Positions 1 through 6,280 are shown, numbered from the stretch's first letter. The stretch: DNA of 6,693 nucleotides from an uncultured Clostridia bacterium (GCA_947631485.1 CANRLJ010000045.1:1-6693), one strand, 5' to 3'. A program made the numbers and translations. The notes: generated by a model not told the origin, from the letters alone.

Positions 1-1443
1 CTTGACGCATTTAGAAAGACAAATGTTGTGCTTGGAGAGGCAGGTGGAATAACCCAAAAGATTGGTGCTTATCAAATAAGTTTCAATGGAGAAAAAATCA
101 CATTTATCGACACTCCTGGCCACGCAGCCTTCACTTCAATGCGTGCGCGTGGCGCGGAAGTGACAGATATTGCAATTTTGGTCGTTGCGGCTGATGACGG
201 AATTATGCCACAAACAGTTGAGGCAATAAACCATATTAAGGCTGCAAAAGTGCCAATGATTGTTGCAATAAACAAGATGGACAAGCCAGAGGCAAACCCA
301 GACAGAGTTAAACAACAACTTGCAGAAAACGATGTTTTGCCAGAGGAGTGGGGCGGCGACGCAATTTGCGTGCCAATTTCCGCAAAGACAGGCATGGGGC
401 TTGACGAACTTAAGAAGATGATTTTGCTTGTTGCTGAAATGCAAGACCTTAAGGCAAATCCAAACGCAATGGCAAGAGGCACAATCATTGAGGCAGAACT
501 TGACAAGGCACGCGGTGCTGTGGCAACAGTGCTTGTTCAAAACGGAACGCTGAAAATCGGCGACAACATCATGGCAGGAATAACTTTCGGAAAGGTTAAG
601 GCCATGTTTGACGAAAATGGAAACAAGTTGAAGAAGGCTGGGCCATCAACACCTGTTGAGGTTATGGGCTTTAATGATGTTCCAAACTCTGGAGATGCTG
701 TTTATGCAGTGGAAGAAACCTTGTCAAAACAAGTCATCAATGAAAGAATAAACAAGATTAAACAAGAGCGTGCAAAACACACATCCGGCGTGAGTGCAGA
801 CGATTTCATGAACAGAATCCATGAAGGAAATCTGAAAAACTTGAACATCATAATAAAGGCAGACACTCAGGGCTCTGTTGAGGCTTTGAGGGCTTCTTTG
901 GAAGCAATAAGAAACGACGAAGTTAAGGTCGTTTGCTTGCATAGTGGTGCTGGTGCAATTACAGAAAGTGACATCATCCTTGCTCAAACAACAGGAGCAT
1001 CCATTGTGGCATTTAACATAAAGACGCCAACAAAGACAATGCAGATGATTGACAGCATGAAAGTGAACATAATTGAAAGCAAAATCATCTATGAAGTTGT
1101 TGACGAAGTCACAAATCTGTCAAAGGGCCTGATGTCCAAGAAATACGAAGAAAAATACATCGGCAGTGCAGAAATCAGAGTGCTGTTTAAGTTGTCTTCC
1201 GCAGGAAAGGTTGCAGGAAGTTATGTCCTTGACGGCAAGATTGTCCGAAATGGAATTGCAAAAATTAAACGCAAAAATGAAATCATTGGCGAAAGCGTCA
1301 TTGAAAGCGTTAAGATTGTGAAAGATGAAAAGGCAGAAGTTGCAAAGGGCTTTGAGTGCGGAATAAAACTTAGAGACAACATCGACTATGTCGAAGGCGA
1401 TATCTTGGAGTGCTATATAAAAGAGGAGGTTAAAAGAGCGTAA
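1..1443 (+). CDS. infB: Translation initiation factor IF-2, 3' part (5' end outside window)
   Basis: IF-2 is the GTPase that places formylmethionyl-tRNA on the 30S subunit and promotes subunit joining. The frame is open from base 1 (LDAFRKTN...) and ends at TAA 1441-1443, giving 480 visible residues. The N-terminal region and the P-loop (G1) lie upstream of the window. Visible motifs, numbered from the first visible codon, are the switch I segment GEAGGIT (12-18), G3 DTPGH (37-41), G4 NKMD (91-94) and G5 SAK (127-129). They are followed by the domain II beta-barrel (from about 160), the IF-2-specific domain with IIIKADTQGSVEAL (about 283-296), and the C-terminal fMet-tRNA-binding domain (from about 388, GSAEIRVLFK). 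It heads a co-directional cluster, with rbfA starting 30 nt after its stop. The internal GTG at base 28 is not a start, because family homology continues upstream of it. Identification is secure. Confidence 0.97.
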   Translation, partial: LDAFRKTNVVLGEAGGITQKIGAYQISFNGEKITFIDTPGHAAFTSMRARGAEVTDIAILVVAADDGIMPQTVEAINHIKAAKVPMIVAINKMDKPEANPDRVKQQLAENDVLPEEWGGDAICVPISAKTGMGLDELKKMILLVAEMQDLKANPNAMARGTIIEAELDKARGAVATVLVQNGTLKIGDNIMAGITFGKVKAMFDENGNKLKKAGPSTPVEVMGFNDVPNSGDAVYAVEETLSKQVINERINKIKQERAKHTSGVSADDFMNRIHEGNLKNLNIIIKADTQGSVEALRASLEAIRNDEVKVVCLHSGAGAITESDIILAQTTGASIVAFNIKTPTKTMQMIDSMKVNIIESKIIYEVVDEVTNLSKGLMSKKYEEKYIGSAEIRVLFKLSSAGKVAGSYVLDGKIVRNGIAKIKRKNEIIGESVIESVKIVKDEKAEVAKGFECGIKLRDNIDYVEGDILECYIKEEVKRA

Positions 1444-1454
1444 AAACTCTTTTA
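1431..1454 (+). repeat. Small inverted repeat across the infB stop codon
   Basis: TAAAAGAG (1431-1438) and CTCTTTTA (1447-1454) are perfect 8-bp complements with an 8-nt loop that contains the infB stop codon. The stem is AT-rich and no T-run follows, only ATTTCATTAAGG and then the rbfA ribosome-binding site. It is therefore unlikely to be a strong terminator. A weak mRNA structure affecting rbfA translation or RNA processing is possible but is only inference. Confidence 0.35.
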
Positions 1455-1473
1455 ATTTCATTAAGGAGGGTTT

Positions 1474-1824
1474 ATGTCAAACAGAATTGACAGAGCAAAC
1501 AGTGAAATATTGAAGGTCTTAAATGAAATTGTGAGAACAAAAATGAACGACCCTCGTCTTGACAAAATTGTAAGCATAACTGACGTCAGTGTGACGCCAG
1601 ATTTCAAATATTGCAAAGCAAAGGTTAGTGTGCTGGATGTTGCTGACATAGCAAAGGTCACACAAGTTTTGCAGAAGAGTGAGGGCTTTATTAAACGCGA
1701 ACTTGCAAAGATGATTGACATGCCACAAGTGCCAAAAATCAACTTTGTTGTTGATAAAAGCACAGAAAGTGCAATACGAGTTGAGGAAATTTTAAGGTCT
1801 TTAAACATACCAAAGGAGGATTGA
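1474..1824 (+). CDS. rbfA: Ribosome-binding factor A (30S maturation)
   Basis: RbfA binds the 30S subunit and helps mature the 5' end of 16S rRNA; it is also known for its role in cold adaptation. The 116-residue product is the normal family length and reads as RbfA throughout: N-terminal helix RIDRANSEILKVLNEIV (4-20), DPRL (26-29), the strand ITDVSVTPDFKYCKAKVSV (35-53), the KH-fold helix turn SEGFIKREL (69-77) and a C-terminal VPKINFVVD strand. The ATG start is fixed by AAGGAGGG at about 1463-1470, 3 nt upstream of the codon. The gene lies 30 nt after infB, the classical infB-rbfA order, and its stop is 1 nt before the next start. It ends in TGA, showing that TGA is a stop in this organism. 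Nothing is odd about it. Confidence 0.95.
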   Translation: MSNRIDRANSEILKVLNEIVRTKMNDPRLDKIVSITDVSVTPDFKYCKAKVSVLDVADIAKVTQVLQKSEGFIKRELAKMIDMPQVPKINFVVDKSTESAIRVEEILRSLNIPKED

Positions 1825-1825
1825 A

Positions 1826-2797
1826 ATGACAAGTGCACAACTTTTTGAAAGCATAAAAAGGGCCAAACAAGTTGCTTTGTTTTGCCATGCAAACCCAGAT
1901 CCTGATGCTTATGGCTCTGTTTTTGCGTTGAAGGAAATTTGCAACAAACTTGGAACGGACGCAAAGGTTTTTGCATTTAAAAATCCAAAAGGCTATCTTG
2001 ATGACATCTTTCCTTTGGAAGAACTTCAAACAGATTTTGATTACACAAAGTTTGATTTGGTGATTGTCTGTGACTTTCACATCCTTTCAAGGACTGACAA
2101 GCCTTTTATTGAAGGAATTGAAAAATCCAAAAATGTCGTTGTGATTGACCACCATCAAATTTTGCCAAACGAGGTTGTTGTTTCTGGAAAAAAAATTATA
2201 AAAGCAGATAAAGCGGCAAATTGCCAACTTGTCTGTGATTTGTTGCAAACAGCCAAGATTAAGCCTTCCGCACAGTGTGCAACATATCTTTGGGCAGGTC
2301 TTATCGGTGATACAGGCAGATTTCTTCACTCAAATTTGTCAGAGGATGTGCTTAAAACAGCGATATTTTTGATGAAATCCGGCGCAGAGGTTCAAAAAGT
2401 GTATGACGCCATGTATAGAAAAACCACAAGAAAACAACTGAGGCTTCGAAAAGATTACATCGACAAGATGACTTTCTTGGAAAACGACCAAATTGCCTAT
2501 GTCATATACACTTTGAAGGACCTGAAAAGGCTTGGCATCGACAAAGAAGACGTCAAGAAATATGTCGGCGACATGATTGCCGTTGAGGGAGTTGTTGGGT
2601 CTTTTCTGGCAATAGAATACTCTAAAAATCACTACAAACTCAGCATGCGAACATCTGGTCTTAATGCCTTTTCTGTGGCTGAAAAGATGGGTGGCGGTGG
2701 ACACATCTGTGCCGCAGGATTTGAAATTGATTGCACTGAAAAACAGTTGAAAAAGCATATGCGAACATGGGCAAAGGAATTGTTGGATGCAAAATAA
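1826..2797 (+). CDS. nrnA: DHH/DHHA1 phosphoesterase, NrnA-like (oligoribonuclease / pAp phosphatase)
   Basis: Members of this family use two Mn2+ ions to degrade 2-5-nt RNAs from the 3' or 5' end, and some dephosphorylate 3'-phosphoadenosine 5'-phosphate; they act in the cytoplasm. The 323-residue product matches the usual length of about 310-330. Metal-ligand motifs are all visible: H21 with NPDPDAYGS (23-31), D83 in VCDFH, D108-H109-H110 in VVVIDHHQ, and D162 in GLIGDTGRF. The C-terminal DHHA1 substrate-binding domain ends with GGGGH (289-293) and ICAAGFEID. AAAGGAGGA (1812-1820), inside the end of rbfA, is its ribosome-binding site. It is 1 nt from rbfA and overlaps truB by 11 nt, so the three are probably translationally coupled. 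A DHH gene between rbfA and truB is a common arrangement in Bacillota. The family is certain; whether RNA fragments or pAp is the main substrate is not visible. Confidence 0.88.
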   Translation: MTSAQLFESIKRAKQVALFCHANPDPDAYGSVFALKEICNKLGTDAKVFAFKNPKGYLDDIFPLEELQTDFDYTKFDLVIVCDFHILSRTDKPFIEGIEKSKNVVVIDHHQILPNEVVVSGKKIIKADKAANCQLVCDLLQTAKIKPSAQCATYLWAGLIGDTGRFLHSNLSEDVLKTAIFLMKSGAEVQKVYDAMYRKTTRKQLRLRKDYIDKMTFLENDQIAYVIYTLKDLKRLGIDKEDVKKYVGDMIAVEGVVGSFLAIEYSKNHYKLSMRTSGLNAFSVAEKMGGGGHICAAGFEIDCTEKQLKKHMRTWAKELLDAK

Positions 2798-3635
2798 CGG
2801 AATTGTTCTTGTCAATAAAAAGGCGGGCATGTCATCAAACACCGCTGTGAACATCGTCAAACGAGTTTTGGGGGCAAAGAAGTGCGGGCATCTTGGCACT
2901 CTTGACCTTGAGGGTGAAGGGCTTTTGCCGGTGACTGTTGGAAGTGCAACAAAACTCTTTGATTATTTTTTGCAGAAAGACAAGACCTATCAAACAACTT
3001 TTGTGTTTGGAATTGAAACAGACACGCTTGATGCCTCAGGAAAAGTGTTAAACATGCAAGATTGTGACATTTCTGAGAAGGATGTCTTAAGGGTCTGCAA
3101 AGAGATGACCGGAAAAATGAAACAAATGCCTCCGCAGTATTCCGCCAAGAAAATAAACGGCAAGGTGGCATACAAAGAAGCCAGGCAGGGCAAGGCTGTT
3201 GAACTTTTGCCAAAGGAAATTGAAATCTATGAAATCAAACTTTTAAGAAAGGAGTGCAAAAACACTTACACCTTTGAAATCTCTTGTTCAAGTGGCACAT
3301 ACATAAGGTCTATTGCAAGAGATATGGCAGAAAAACTTTCAACATATGGTATTATGCATTGCATACTACGCACAAGATGTGGAGACTTTAATCTAAAAGA
3401 CGCCTATACGATTGATGAGATTAAGAACAACAAATTTAAGATTATTCCATGTGAAAGTCTGTTCGATTTTAAGAGCATTATGTTGGACAAACTGCAAACA
3501 GAAAGGATTTTAAATGGGCAAACACTTCTTGTGGATGCCAAAAATGGAACTTTCAAAGTGTTTGGTGGAGAGTTGTTTTTGGGGCTGGGTGAAGTTGAGG
3601 AAAACAAGTTGAAACTGAAACTAAGGCTTATTTAG
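2787..3635 (+). CDS. truB: tRNA pseudouridine(55) synthase
   Basis: TruB isomerises U55 in the T-loop of most tRNAs to pseudouridine and also has tRNA-chaperone activity. The 282 residues contain the expected elements: IVLVNKKAGMSS (6-17), the catalytic loop GHLGTLD with nucleophile D40, K66-T-Y68 with the active-site tyrosine, QMPPQYSAKKINGKVAYKEAR (113-133), and GTYIR (170-174) followed by RTRCGDF. The C-terminal PUA-like tail is short and divergent. The start lies inside nrnA (11-nt overlap) with AAAGGA at 2773-2778 as ribosome-binding site, 8 nt away. Its stop TAG overlaps the ribosome-binding site of the next gene. One oddity is that the residues after D40 read LEGEGLLP, lacking the proline that normally follows the catalytic aspartate (LDP). 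The assignment is otherwise secure. Confidence 0.94.
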   Translation: MQNNGIVLVNKKAGMSSNTAVNIVKRVLGAKKCGHLGTLDLEGEGLLPVTVGSATKLFDYFLQKDKTYQTTFVFGIETDTLDASGKVLNMQDCDISEKDVLRVCKEMTGKMKQMPPQYSAKKINGKVAYKEARQGKAVELLPKEIEIYEIKLLRKECKNTYTFEISCSSGTYIRSIARDMAEKLSTYGIMHCILRTRCGDFNLKDAYTIDEIKNNKFKIIPCESLFDFKSIMLDKLQTERILNGQTLLVDAKNGTFKVFGGELFLGLGEVEENKLKLKLRLI

Positions 3636-3644
3636 GAGGTTTGT

Positions 3645-4520
3645 ATGACACTTTTTGGGCCGTCTGGAAACAGTGAACAATTTTTTGAAGAGGGGCACAA
3701 GGCAACACTTGAAACCCCTGCTTGGCTTAAAGAGCAAGGCAAGGGCTTGTTTGATGGTGGGCTTGACCTTTTTGAATACAGTTTCGGACAAGGTTATCGC
3801 ATGAAGACAGAGCTTGCCGAGGAGATTGGAAAACTCTTCAAAGAAAAGGGCATTGAGATGTCTGTTCATGCGCCATATTTCATCAACTTTGCAAATCCCG
3901 ACCCTGTGATGTTTGAAAAATCGGTGGGATACATAAGGACAGGAATCAAGTTTCTCAAAAATTTTGGTGCAAACAGACTTGTGTTTCACTCTGGCTCTTG
4001 CGGAAAAGAAACGCGAGAAAATGCCGTTGCACTTATCAGGCAAAGGTTTGAGGAGTGCATGCCAGAATTTGAAAAAGAAATGCCAGATGGTGCTTATCTT
4101 TGCCCAGAGACCATGGGCAAACAGATGCAAATTGGCACATATAAAGAGGTGATTGACTTTTGCACCATTTCAAAAATCCTTATGCCAACATTTGATTTTG
4201 GGCACATAAATGCCTTGACGCAGGGGTCTTTGAGAACTGAGGATGACTATAACAGAATCTTTGATTATTGCGAAGAAAAATTGGGTCACCAGCGAACAAA
4301 CATCGCCCACATACACTTTTCCAAAATTGAATATGGTGCAAAGGGTGAAATCAGGCACTTGACATTTGATGACCACACCTATGGGCCAGAATTTGAGCCT
4401 CTTTGCAATGTGCTGATTAAAAGAAACTTGTCATGCCATGTCATTTGTGAAAGTGCTGGCACGCAGGCAAAGGACAGTGTGATTATGAAGGCAGAATATC
4501 TTTCAAAATTGAAGCATTGA
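3645..4520 (+). CDS. nfo: Endonuclease IV family AP endonuclease (deoxyribonuclease IV)
   Basis: Endonuclease IV cleaves DNA 5' to abasic sites in base-excision repair using three Zn2+ ions in a TIM barrel. The 291-residue product is close to the E. coli enzyme (285). By eye all nine metal ligands align: H75 (SVHAPYF), H115 (LVFHSGS), E155 (LCPETMGK), D184 and H187 (TFDFGHINA), H222 (AHIHFSK), D242 and H244 (FDDHTYG) and E269 (VICESAG). Y78-F79 match the residue pair that inserts at the lesion. Intact ligands argue for an active enzyme; the related xylose-isomerase-like barrels usually lack this full set. TTAGGAGGT (3632-3640) overlaps the truB stop and fixes the ATG. It appears to be the last gene of the infB operon, an unusual position for a DNA-repair gene. 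The family call is strong; the activity is inferred. Confidence 0.9.
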   Translation: MTLFGPSGNSEQFFEEGHKATLETPAWLKEQGKGLFDGGLDLFEYSFGQGYRMKTELAEEIGKLFKEKGIEMSVHAPYFINFANPDPVMFEKSVGYIRTGIKFLKNFGANRLVFHSGSCGKETRENAVALIRQRFEECMPEFEKEMPDGAYLCPETMGKQMQIGTYKEVIDFCTISKILMPTFDFGHINALTQGSLRTEDDYNRIFDYCEEKLGHQRTNIAHIHFSKIEYGAKGEIRHLTFDDHTYGPEFEPLCNVLIKRNLSCHVICESAGTQAKDSVIMKAEYLSKLKH

Positions 4521-4539
4521 GCCTTGATTTGAAGCTTTG

Positions 4540-4579
4540 TTTGCCATACAGTATTGTTTGTCGGCAAATTTATGGCAAA
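4540..4579 (+). repeat. Inverted repeat downstream of nfo, possible weak operon terminator
   Basis: TTTGCCATA (4540-4548) and TATGGCAAA (4571-4579) are perfect 9-bp complements around a 22-nt interval. A second GGCAAA at 4563-4568 can compete for the same left arm, and TTTG-TCGG-CAAA (about 4557-4568) can form a small inner hairpin. No clear T-run follows (ATAAGCAAAATTTTAC). As the only notable structure between nfo and the efp promoter, it could end the infB operon weakly or stabilise its mRNA. This role is inference. Confidence 0.35.
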
Positions 4580-4595
4580 ATAAGCAAAATTTTAC

Positions 4596-4624
4596 TTGCA
4601 AGAGCAATTTATTTGTGTTATACT
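4596..4624 (+). promoter_or_regulatory. Predicted sigma-A promoter of efp
   Basis: TTGCAA (4596-4601) and TATACT (4619-4624) are 17 bp apart, and TG at 4616-4617 makes an extended -10. The -10 matches the consensus at 5 of 6 positions and the -35 at 4 of 6. The predicted start of transcription is near 4631, giving a leader of about 25 nt with AGGAGA (4645-4650) before the efp ATG. It indicates that efp is transcribed separately from the infB cluster. Confidence 0.75.
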
Positions 4625-4655
4625 TAGATAGATTTTAGAAATTTAGGAGATTTTT

Positions 4656-5216
4656 ATGGTTACAGCAGGAGATTTTAGAAAAGGCACAACTTTTGAAATG
4701 GACGGAAATGTGTATAATGTCATTGAGTTTATGCATGTTAAACCGGGCAAGGGCTCACCATTTGTTCGTGCAAAGATAAAAAATGTTATGACAGGGCAAG
4801 TGAGAGAAGACACCTTCAACCCATCAGACAAATTTCAGGATGCAGTCATCGAAAAGAAGGAAATGCTGTATCTATACAACGATGGCTCACTCTACTACTT
4901 TATGGACAATGAAACTTATGAGCAAATGCCACTAAACAAAGATGTTGTTGCTGATGCACTCAATTTCATAATTGAAAACATGCCAACAACGATGTATATG
5001 TATAAGGGCGTTCCTTTTGCGGTTTATCCTCCAACTTTTGTTGAACTTGAAGTTGTTGACACCGAACCAGGAATTCAAGGCGACACATCAAAGGCATCCA
5101 AAAAGCCTGCAAAATTGGCGACAGGCTACACAATAAATGTTCCTTTGTTTGTAAACATTGGCGACGTCATAAGAGTTGACACTCGTGACGGGTCTTATAT
5201 GGAAAAAGTAAAATAA
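4656..5216 (+). CDS. efp: Translation elongation factor P
   Basis: EF-P enters the ribosomal E site and relieves stalling at consecutive prolines. The 186 residues cover all three beta-barrel domains. The loop KPGKGSPF (29-36) holds K32, the lysine at the position that many bacteria modify. The C-terminal segment 150-169 fits the EF-P family signature (K-x-A-x4-G-x2-I-x-V-P-x2-V-x2-G), and the protein ends [14 protein letters not shown]. The second barrel contains the usual MEFLY-like part as [24 protein letters not shown] lies 5 nt before the ATG. The gene has its own promoter and an intrinsic terminator straight after the stop, so it is monocistronic. No lysine-modifying gene (epmA/B, earP, ymfI) is in the window, so modification cannot be judged. 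It is ordinary and complete. Confidence 0.96.
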   Translation: MVTAGDFRKGTTFEMDGNVYNVIEFMHVKPGKGSPFVRAKIKNVMTGQVREDTFNPSDKFQDAVIEKKEMLYLYNDGSLYYFMDNETYEQMPLNKDVVADALNFIIENMPTTMYMYKGVPFAVYPPTFVELEVVDTEPGIQGDTSKASKKPAKLATGYTINVPLFVNIGDVIRVDTRDGSYMEKVK

Positions 5217-5246
5217 AAATGACCACAAGGTCATTTTATTTTTTTT
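5216..5246 (+). terminator. Intrinsic terminator of efp, probably bidirectional
   Basis: AAAATGACC (5216-5224) and GGTCATTTT (5229-5237) form a perfect 9-bp stem with an ACAA loop. T8 (5239-5246), then G and T7 follow on the plus strand, an excellent rho-independent terminator starting at the last base of the efp stop codon. Read on the minus strand, the same stem is followed by TTTTTATTTTAC, so it can also end the convergent thymidine kinase-like transcript, whose stop is at 5261-5263. Confidence 0.88.
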
Positions 5247-5260
5247 GTTTTTTTGATGCA

Positions 5261-5950
5261 TTATATTGTCTTTTTGATTTGATTAAGCCACTTTGTCATT
5301 ATTCCGCTTTCAATGAGTGTTTTAAGCATGCCGGGCTTGTTTTTTTCCATCTTAAAGACACAGGTTATCAGCATGAGCATATATTGGCTGTCTTTGTCGC
5401 TTATCTTTATTTTTTCAAGGAATTTGACATTGTCCTCCACAATCAAAATGTCTTTTGAGTCTTTTGTTTTAAATTCGTCAAAGTCGGAGATAAATTCTTG
5501 AACATCCTTGTCATAGATGACAAATGGGCGCTCGACAACCATGCTGTCGCGTGCTGTGTCAGTTGACCAAACGCCAACAGACTTTCTGTCTTTGAAGGCA
5601 TCCAAATATTTGCACACTTTGCCATACACTTGTGAGCGGAAAATTTCTTTTTTGAAACACGAATAGCACAGTCCTTTGTATAGGTTGTTTCCAAGCACAA
5701 TTTCTTCGCCTTCCAACTGCATAAAGCCCTTTGTGAATCTGCCGTTTAATGTGGCAGGATTTCCGCAGGCACATTTGGATTTTAATTCTTCGACGCTGTC
5801 GGCAAGTTCCAGCAGCCTTTTGCTGCCATCAAACAACAGACTTTTGAAGTTTGTTTTAAGCCCAAAGGCATACACAGGCACGCTTTCTGCGATGTCGCGC
5901 AGGGTTTCGATTTGTTTTGGAGTTGCAAAGTGACACTCGTCCAAAATCAC
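5261..5950 (-). CDS. Thymidine kinase-like protein, C-terminal part (separated from its N-terminus by a frame break)
   Basis: This 229-residue frame is the larger part of a type II thymidine kinase-like protein; such kinases phosphorylate thymidine in the salvage pathway. Seen from its first in-frame GTG: LDECHF (3-8) matches the VDEAQF motif with the general-base Glu; VYAFGLKTNFKSLLFDGSK (26-44) matches the thymidine/TMP-binding YGLRTDF segment; ELKSKCACG (55-63) and CYSC (95-98) supply four Cys for the zinc site of the lasso. A canonical kinase ends near residue 105. Here about 125 more residues follow, including DILIVEDNVKFLEKIKISD, with no domain I recognise. The GTG is probably not a true start, because family homology (FDAV) runs upstream of it into the break, and no ribosome-binding site was identified for it. 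The stop is TAA (5263-5261), next to the shared terminator. Family call good; activity doubtful because the N-terminal part lacks a P-loop. Confidence 0.75.
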   Translation of the reverse strand: MILDECHFATPKQIETLRDIAESVPVYAFGLKTNFKSLLFDGSKRLLELADSVEELKSKCACGNPATLNGRFTKGFMQLEGEEIVLGNNLYKGLCYSCFKKEIFRSQVYGKVCKYLDAFKDRKSVGVWSTDTARDSMVVERPFVIYDKDVQEFISDFDEFKTKDSKDILIVEDNVKFLEKIKISDKDSQYMLMLITCVFKMEKNKPGMLKTLIESGIMTKWLNQIKKTI

Positions 5951-6186
5951 GGCGTCAAAAGGTTGTTTTTGTTTTCATATTCAAAAACCTCGGCAAGATT
6001 TTCATTTTTTCTGAAAACAACAACAGGCGACTTTGCTGAGTTTTTTGCACTTGTCTTTTTTTCGCCAATCTCTGGCTTTAAAAACAGCACACACTTTCCT
6101 TTTTCAAGTTCTTGCAAGCGGAAGTCATTTGCGTATTCCACTTTTGGAGTGGTCACTGTGTATGATTTATATACCAACTTTGCCAT
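5947..6186 (-). CDS. Thymidine kinase-like protein, N-terminal part with degenerate P-loop, ends at frame break
   Basis: This 79-residue frame starts at ATG (6186-6184) behind a strong TAAGGAG (6198-6192). It resembles the first strand-loop-helix-strand of type II thymidine kinases: MAKLVYK at the position of MAKLYFRYG, then, after a helix, [15 protein letters not shown] (26-40) at the position of EERGKKVLLFKPxxD. Where the Walker A GxxxSGKS should be, residues 10-17 read TVTTPKVE, so no nucleotide-binding glycine loop is present. The usual SRxGL segment is also missing (SAKNSAKSP). The frame ends ENKNNLLTP at TGA (5949-5947), overlapping the GTG of the downstream frame as GTGA. A one-base insertion restores ...[14 protein letters not shown] (or ...[14 protein letters not shown]), which reads as one continuous kinase-like protein of about 305 residues. 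Most likely it is the 5' half of a single gene; alone it has no assignable function. Confidence 0.6.
   Translation of the reverse strand: MAKLVYKSYTVTTPKVEYANDFRLQELEKGKCVLFLKPEIGEKKTSAKNSAKSPVVVFRKNENLAEVFEYENKNNLLTP
5957..5976 (-). other. Frame break in the thymidine kinase-like gene
   Basis: The downstream frame is closed by TGA just upstream of this interval (5977-5975, minus strand), and the upstream frame is closed by TGA at 5949-5947. The change of frame must therefore fall in between. The interval holds an A5 run (minus strand, 5970-5966) and a T4 run (5960-5957), both typical sites of one-base indels. A missing base in either run explains the break. CAAAAAC resembles, but does not match, the A-AAA-AAC slippery heptamer, so programmed -1 frameshifting is less likely. 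No other stop interrupts the two halves. Confidence 0.7.
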
Positions 6187-6205
6187 ATTTTCTCCTTATT
6201 TATAT

Positions 6206-6234
6206 ATAATAGCAAATTGGATTGCAAAATACAA
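6206..6234 (-). promoter_or_regulatory. Predicted promoter of the thymidine kinase-like gene
   Basis: On the minus strand TTGTAT (6234-6229), a 17-bp spacer and TATTAT (6211-6206) form a promoter, and TGC directly before the -10 makes it extended. Transcription would start near 6199, just upstream of TAAGGAG (6198-6192). An alternative pair, TTGCAA (6227-6222) with TATAAA (6204-6199), would start transcription near 6192 and largely miss the ribosome-binding site, so it is less likely. Confidence 0.5.
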
Positions 6235-6243
6235 ACTTTTTTG

Positions 6244-6273
6244 TTGCAAAACAAGAGGAAAATGTTGTATCAT
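6244..6273 (+). promoter_or_regulatory. Predicted promoter of lepA
   Basis: TTGCAA (6244-6249), identical to the -35 of the efp promoter, is followed after 18 bp by TATCAT (6268-6273), a 5-of-6 match to TATAAT. Transcription would start near 6280, giving a leader of only about 12 nt. It faces away from the thymidine kinase-like promoter, with the two -35 boxes about 9 bp apart. If correct, it excludes the ATG at 6262 as a start codon. Confidence 0.5.
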
Positions 6274-6280
6274 ATTCAAA

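Noticed and set aside
1421..1430. AGGAGGT-like motif near the infB end as an extra ribosome-binding site
   Set aside because: No gene start follows at a suitable distance; it encodes KEEV in the infB frame and rbfA has its own site.
1461..1976. 171-residue minus-strand frame opposite rbfA/nrnA
   Set aside because: Fully antisense to well-supported genes, low-complexity composition, no recognisable motif.
2339..2899. 186-residue minus-strand open frame opposite nrnA/truB
   Set aside because: It lies antisense to two securely identified genes, has unusual residue runs rich in Cys, Phe and His, and no family resemblance; a shadow frame.
3621..4130. 169-residue minus-strand frame opposite nfo
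   Set aside because: Antisense to a gene with all its catalytic residues visible; no motif of its own.
4521..4655. Riboswitch, tRNA or small gene in the nfo-efp spacer
   Set aside because: The predicted efp leader is only about 25 nt, there is no clover-leaf or open frame with a ribosome-binding site, and the remaining structure is a short inverted repeat.
5965..5971. Programmed -1 ribosomal frameshift site in the kinase-like gene
   Set aside because: The heptamer is C-AAA-AAC rather than A-AAA-AAC, so the P-site tRNA would mismatch on slipping, and I see no convincing downstream stem or upstream Shine-Dalgarno stimulator; a one-base indel is simpler.
6205..6210. Perfect TATAAT on the plus strand as a lepA -10
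   Set aside because: No acceptable -35 lies 16-18 bp upstream (GCCATA, inside the kinase-like gene start), and the AT-rich repeat TATATATAAT makes a chance match likely.
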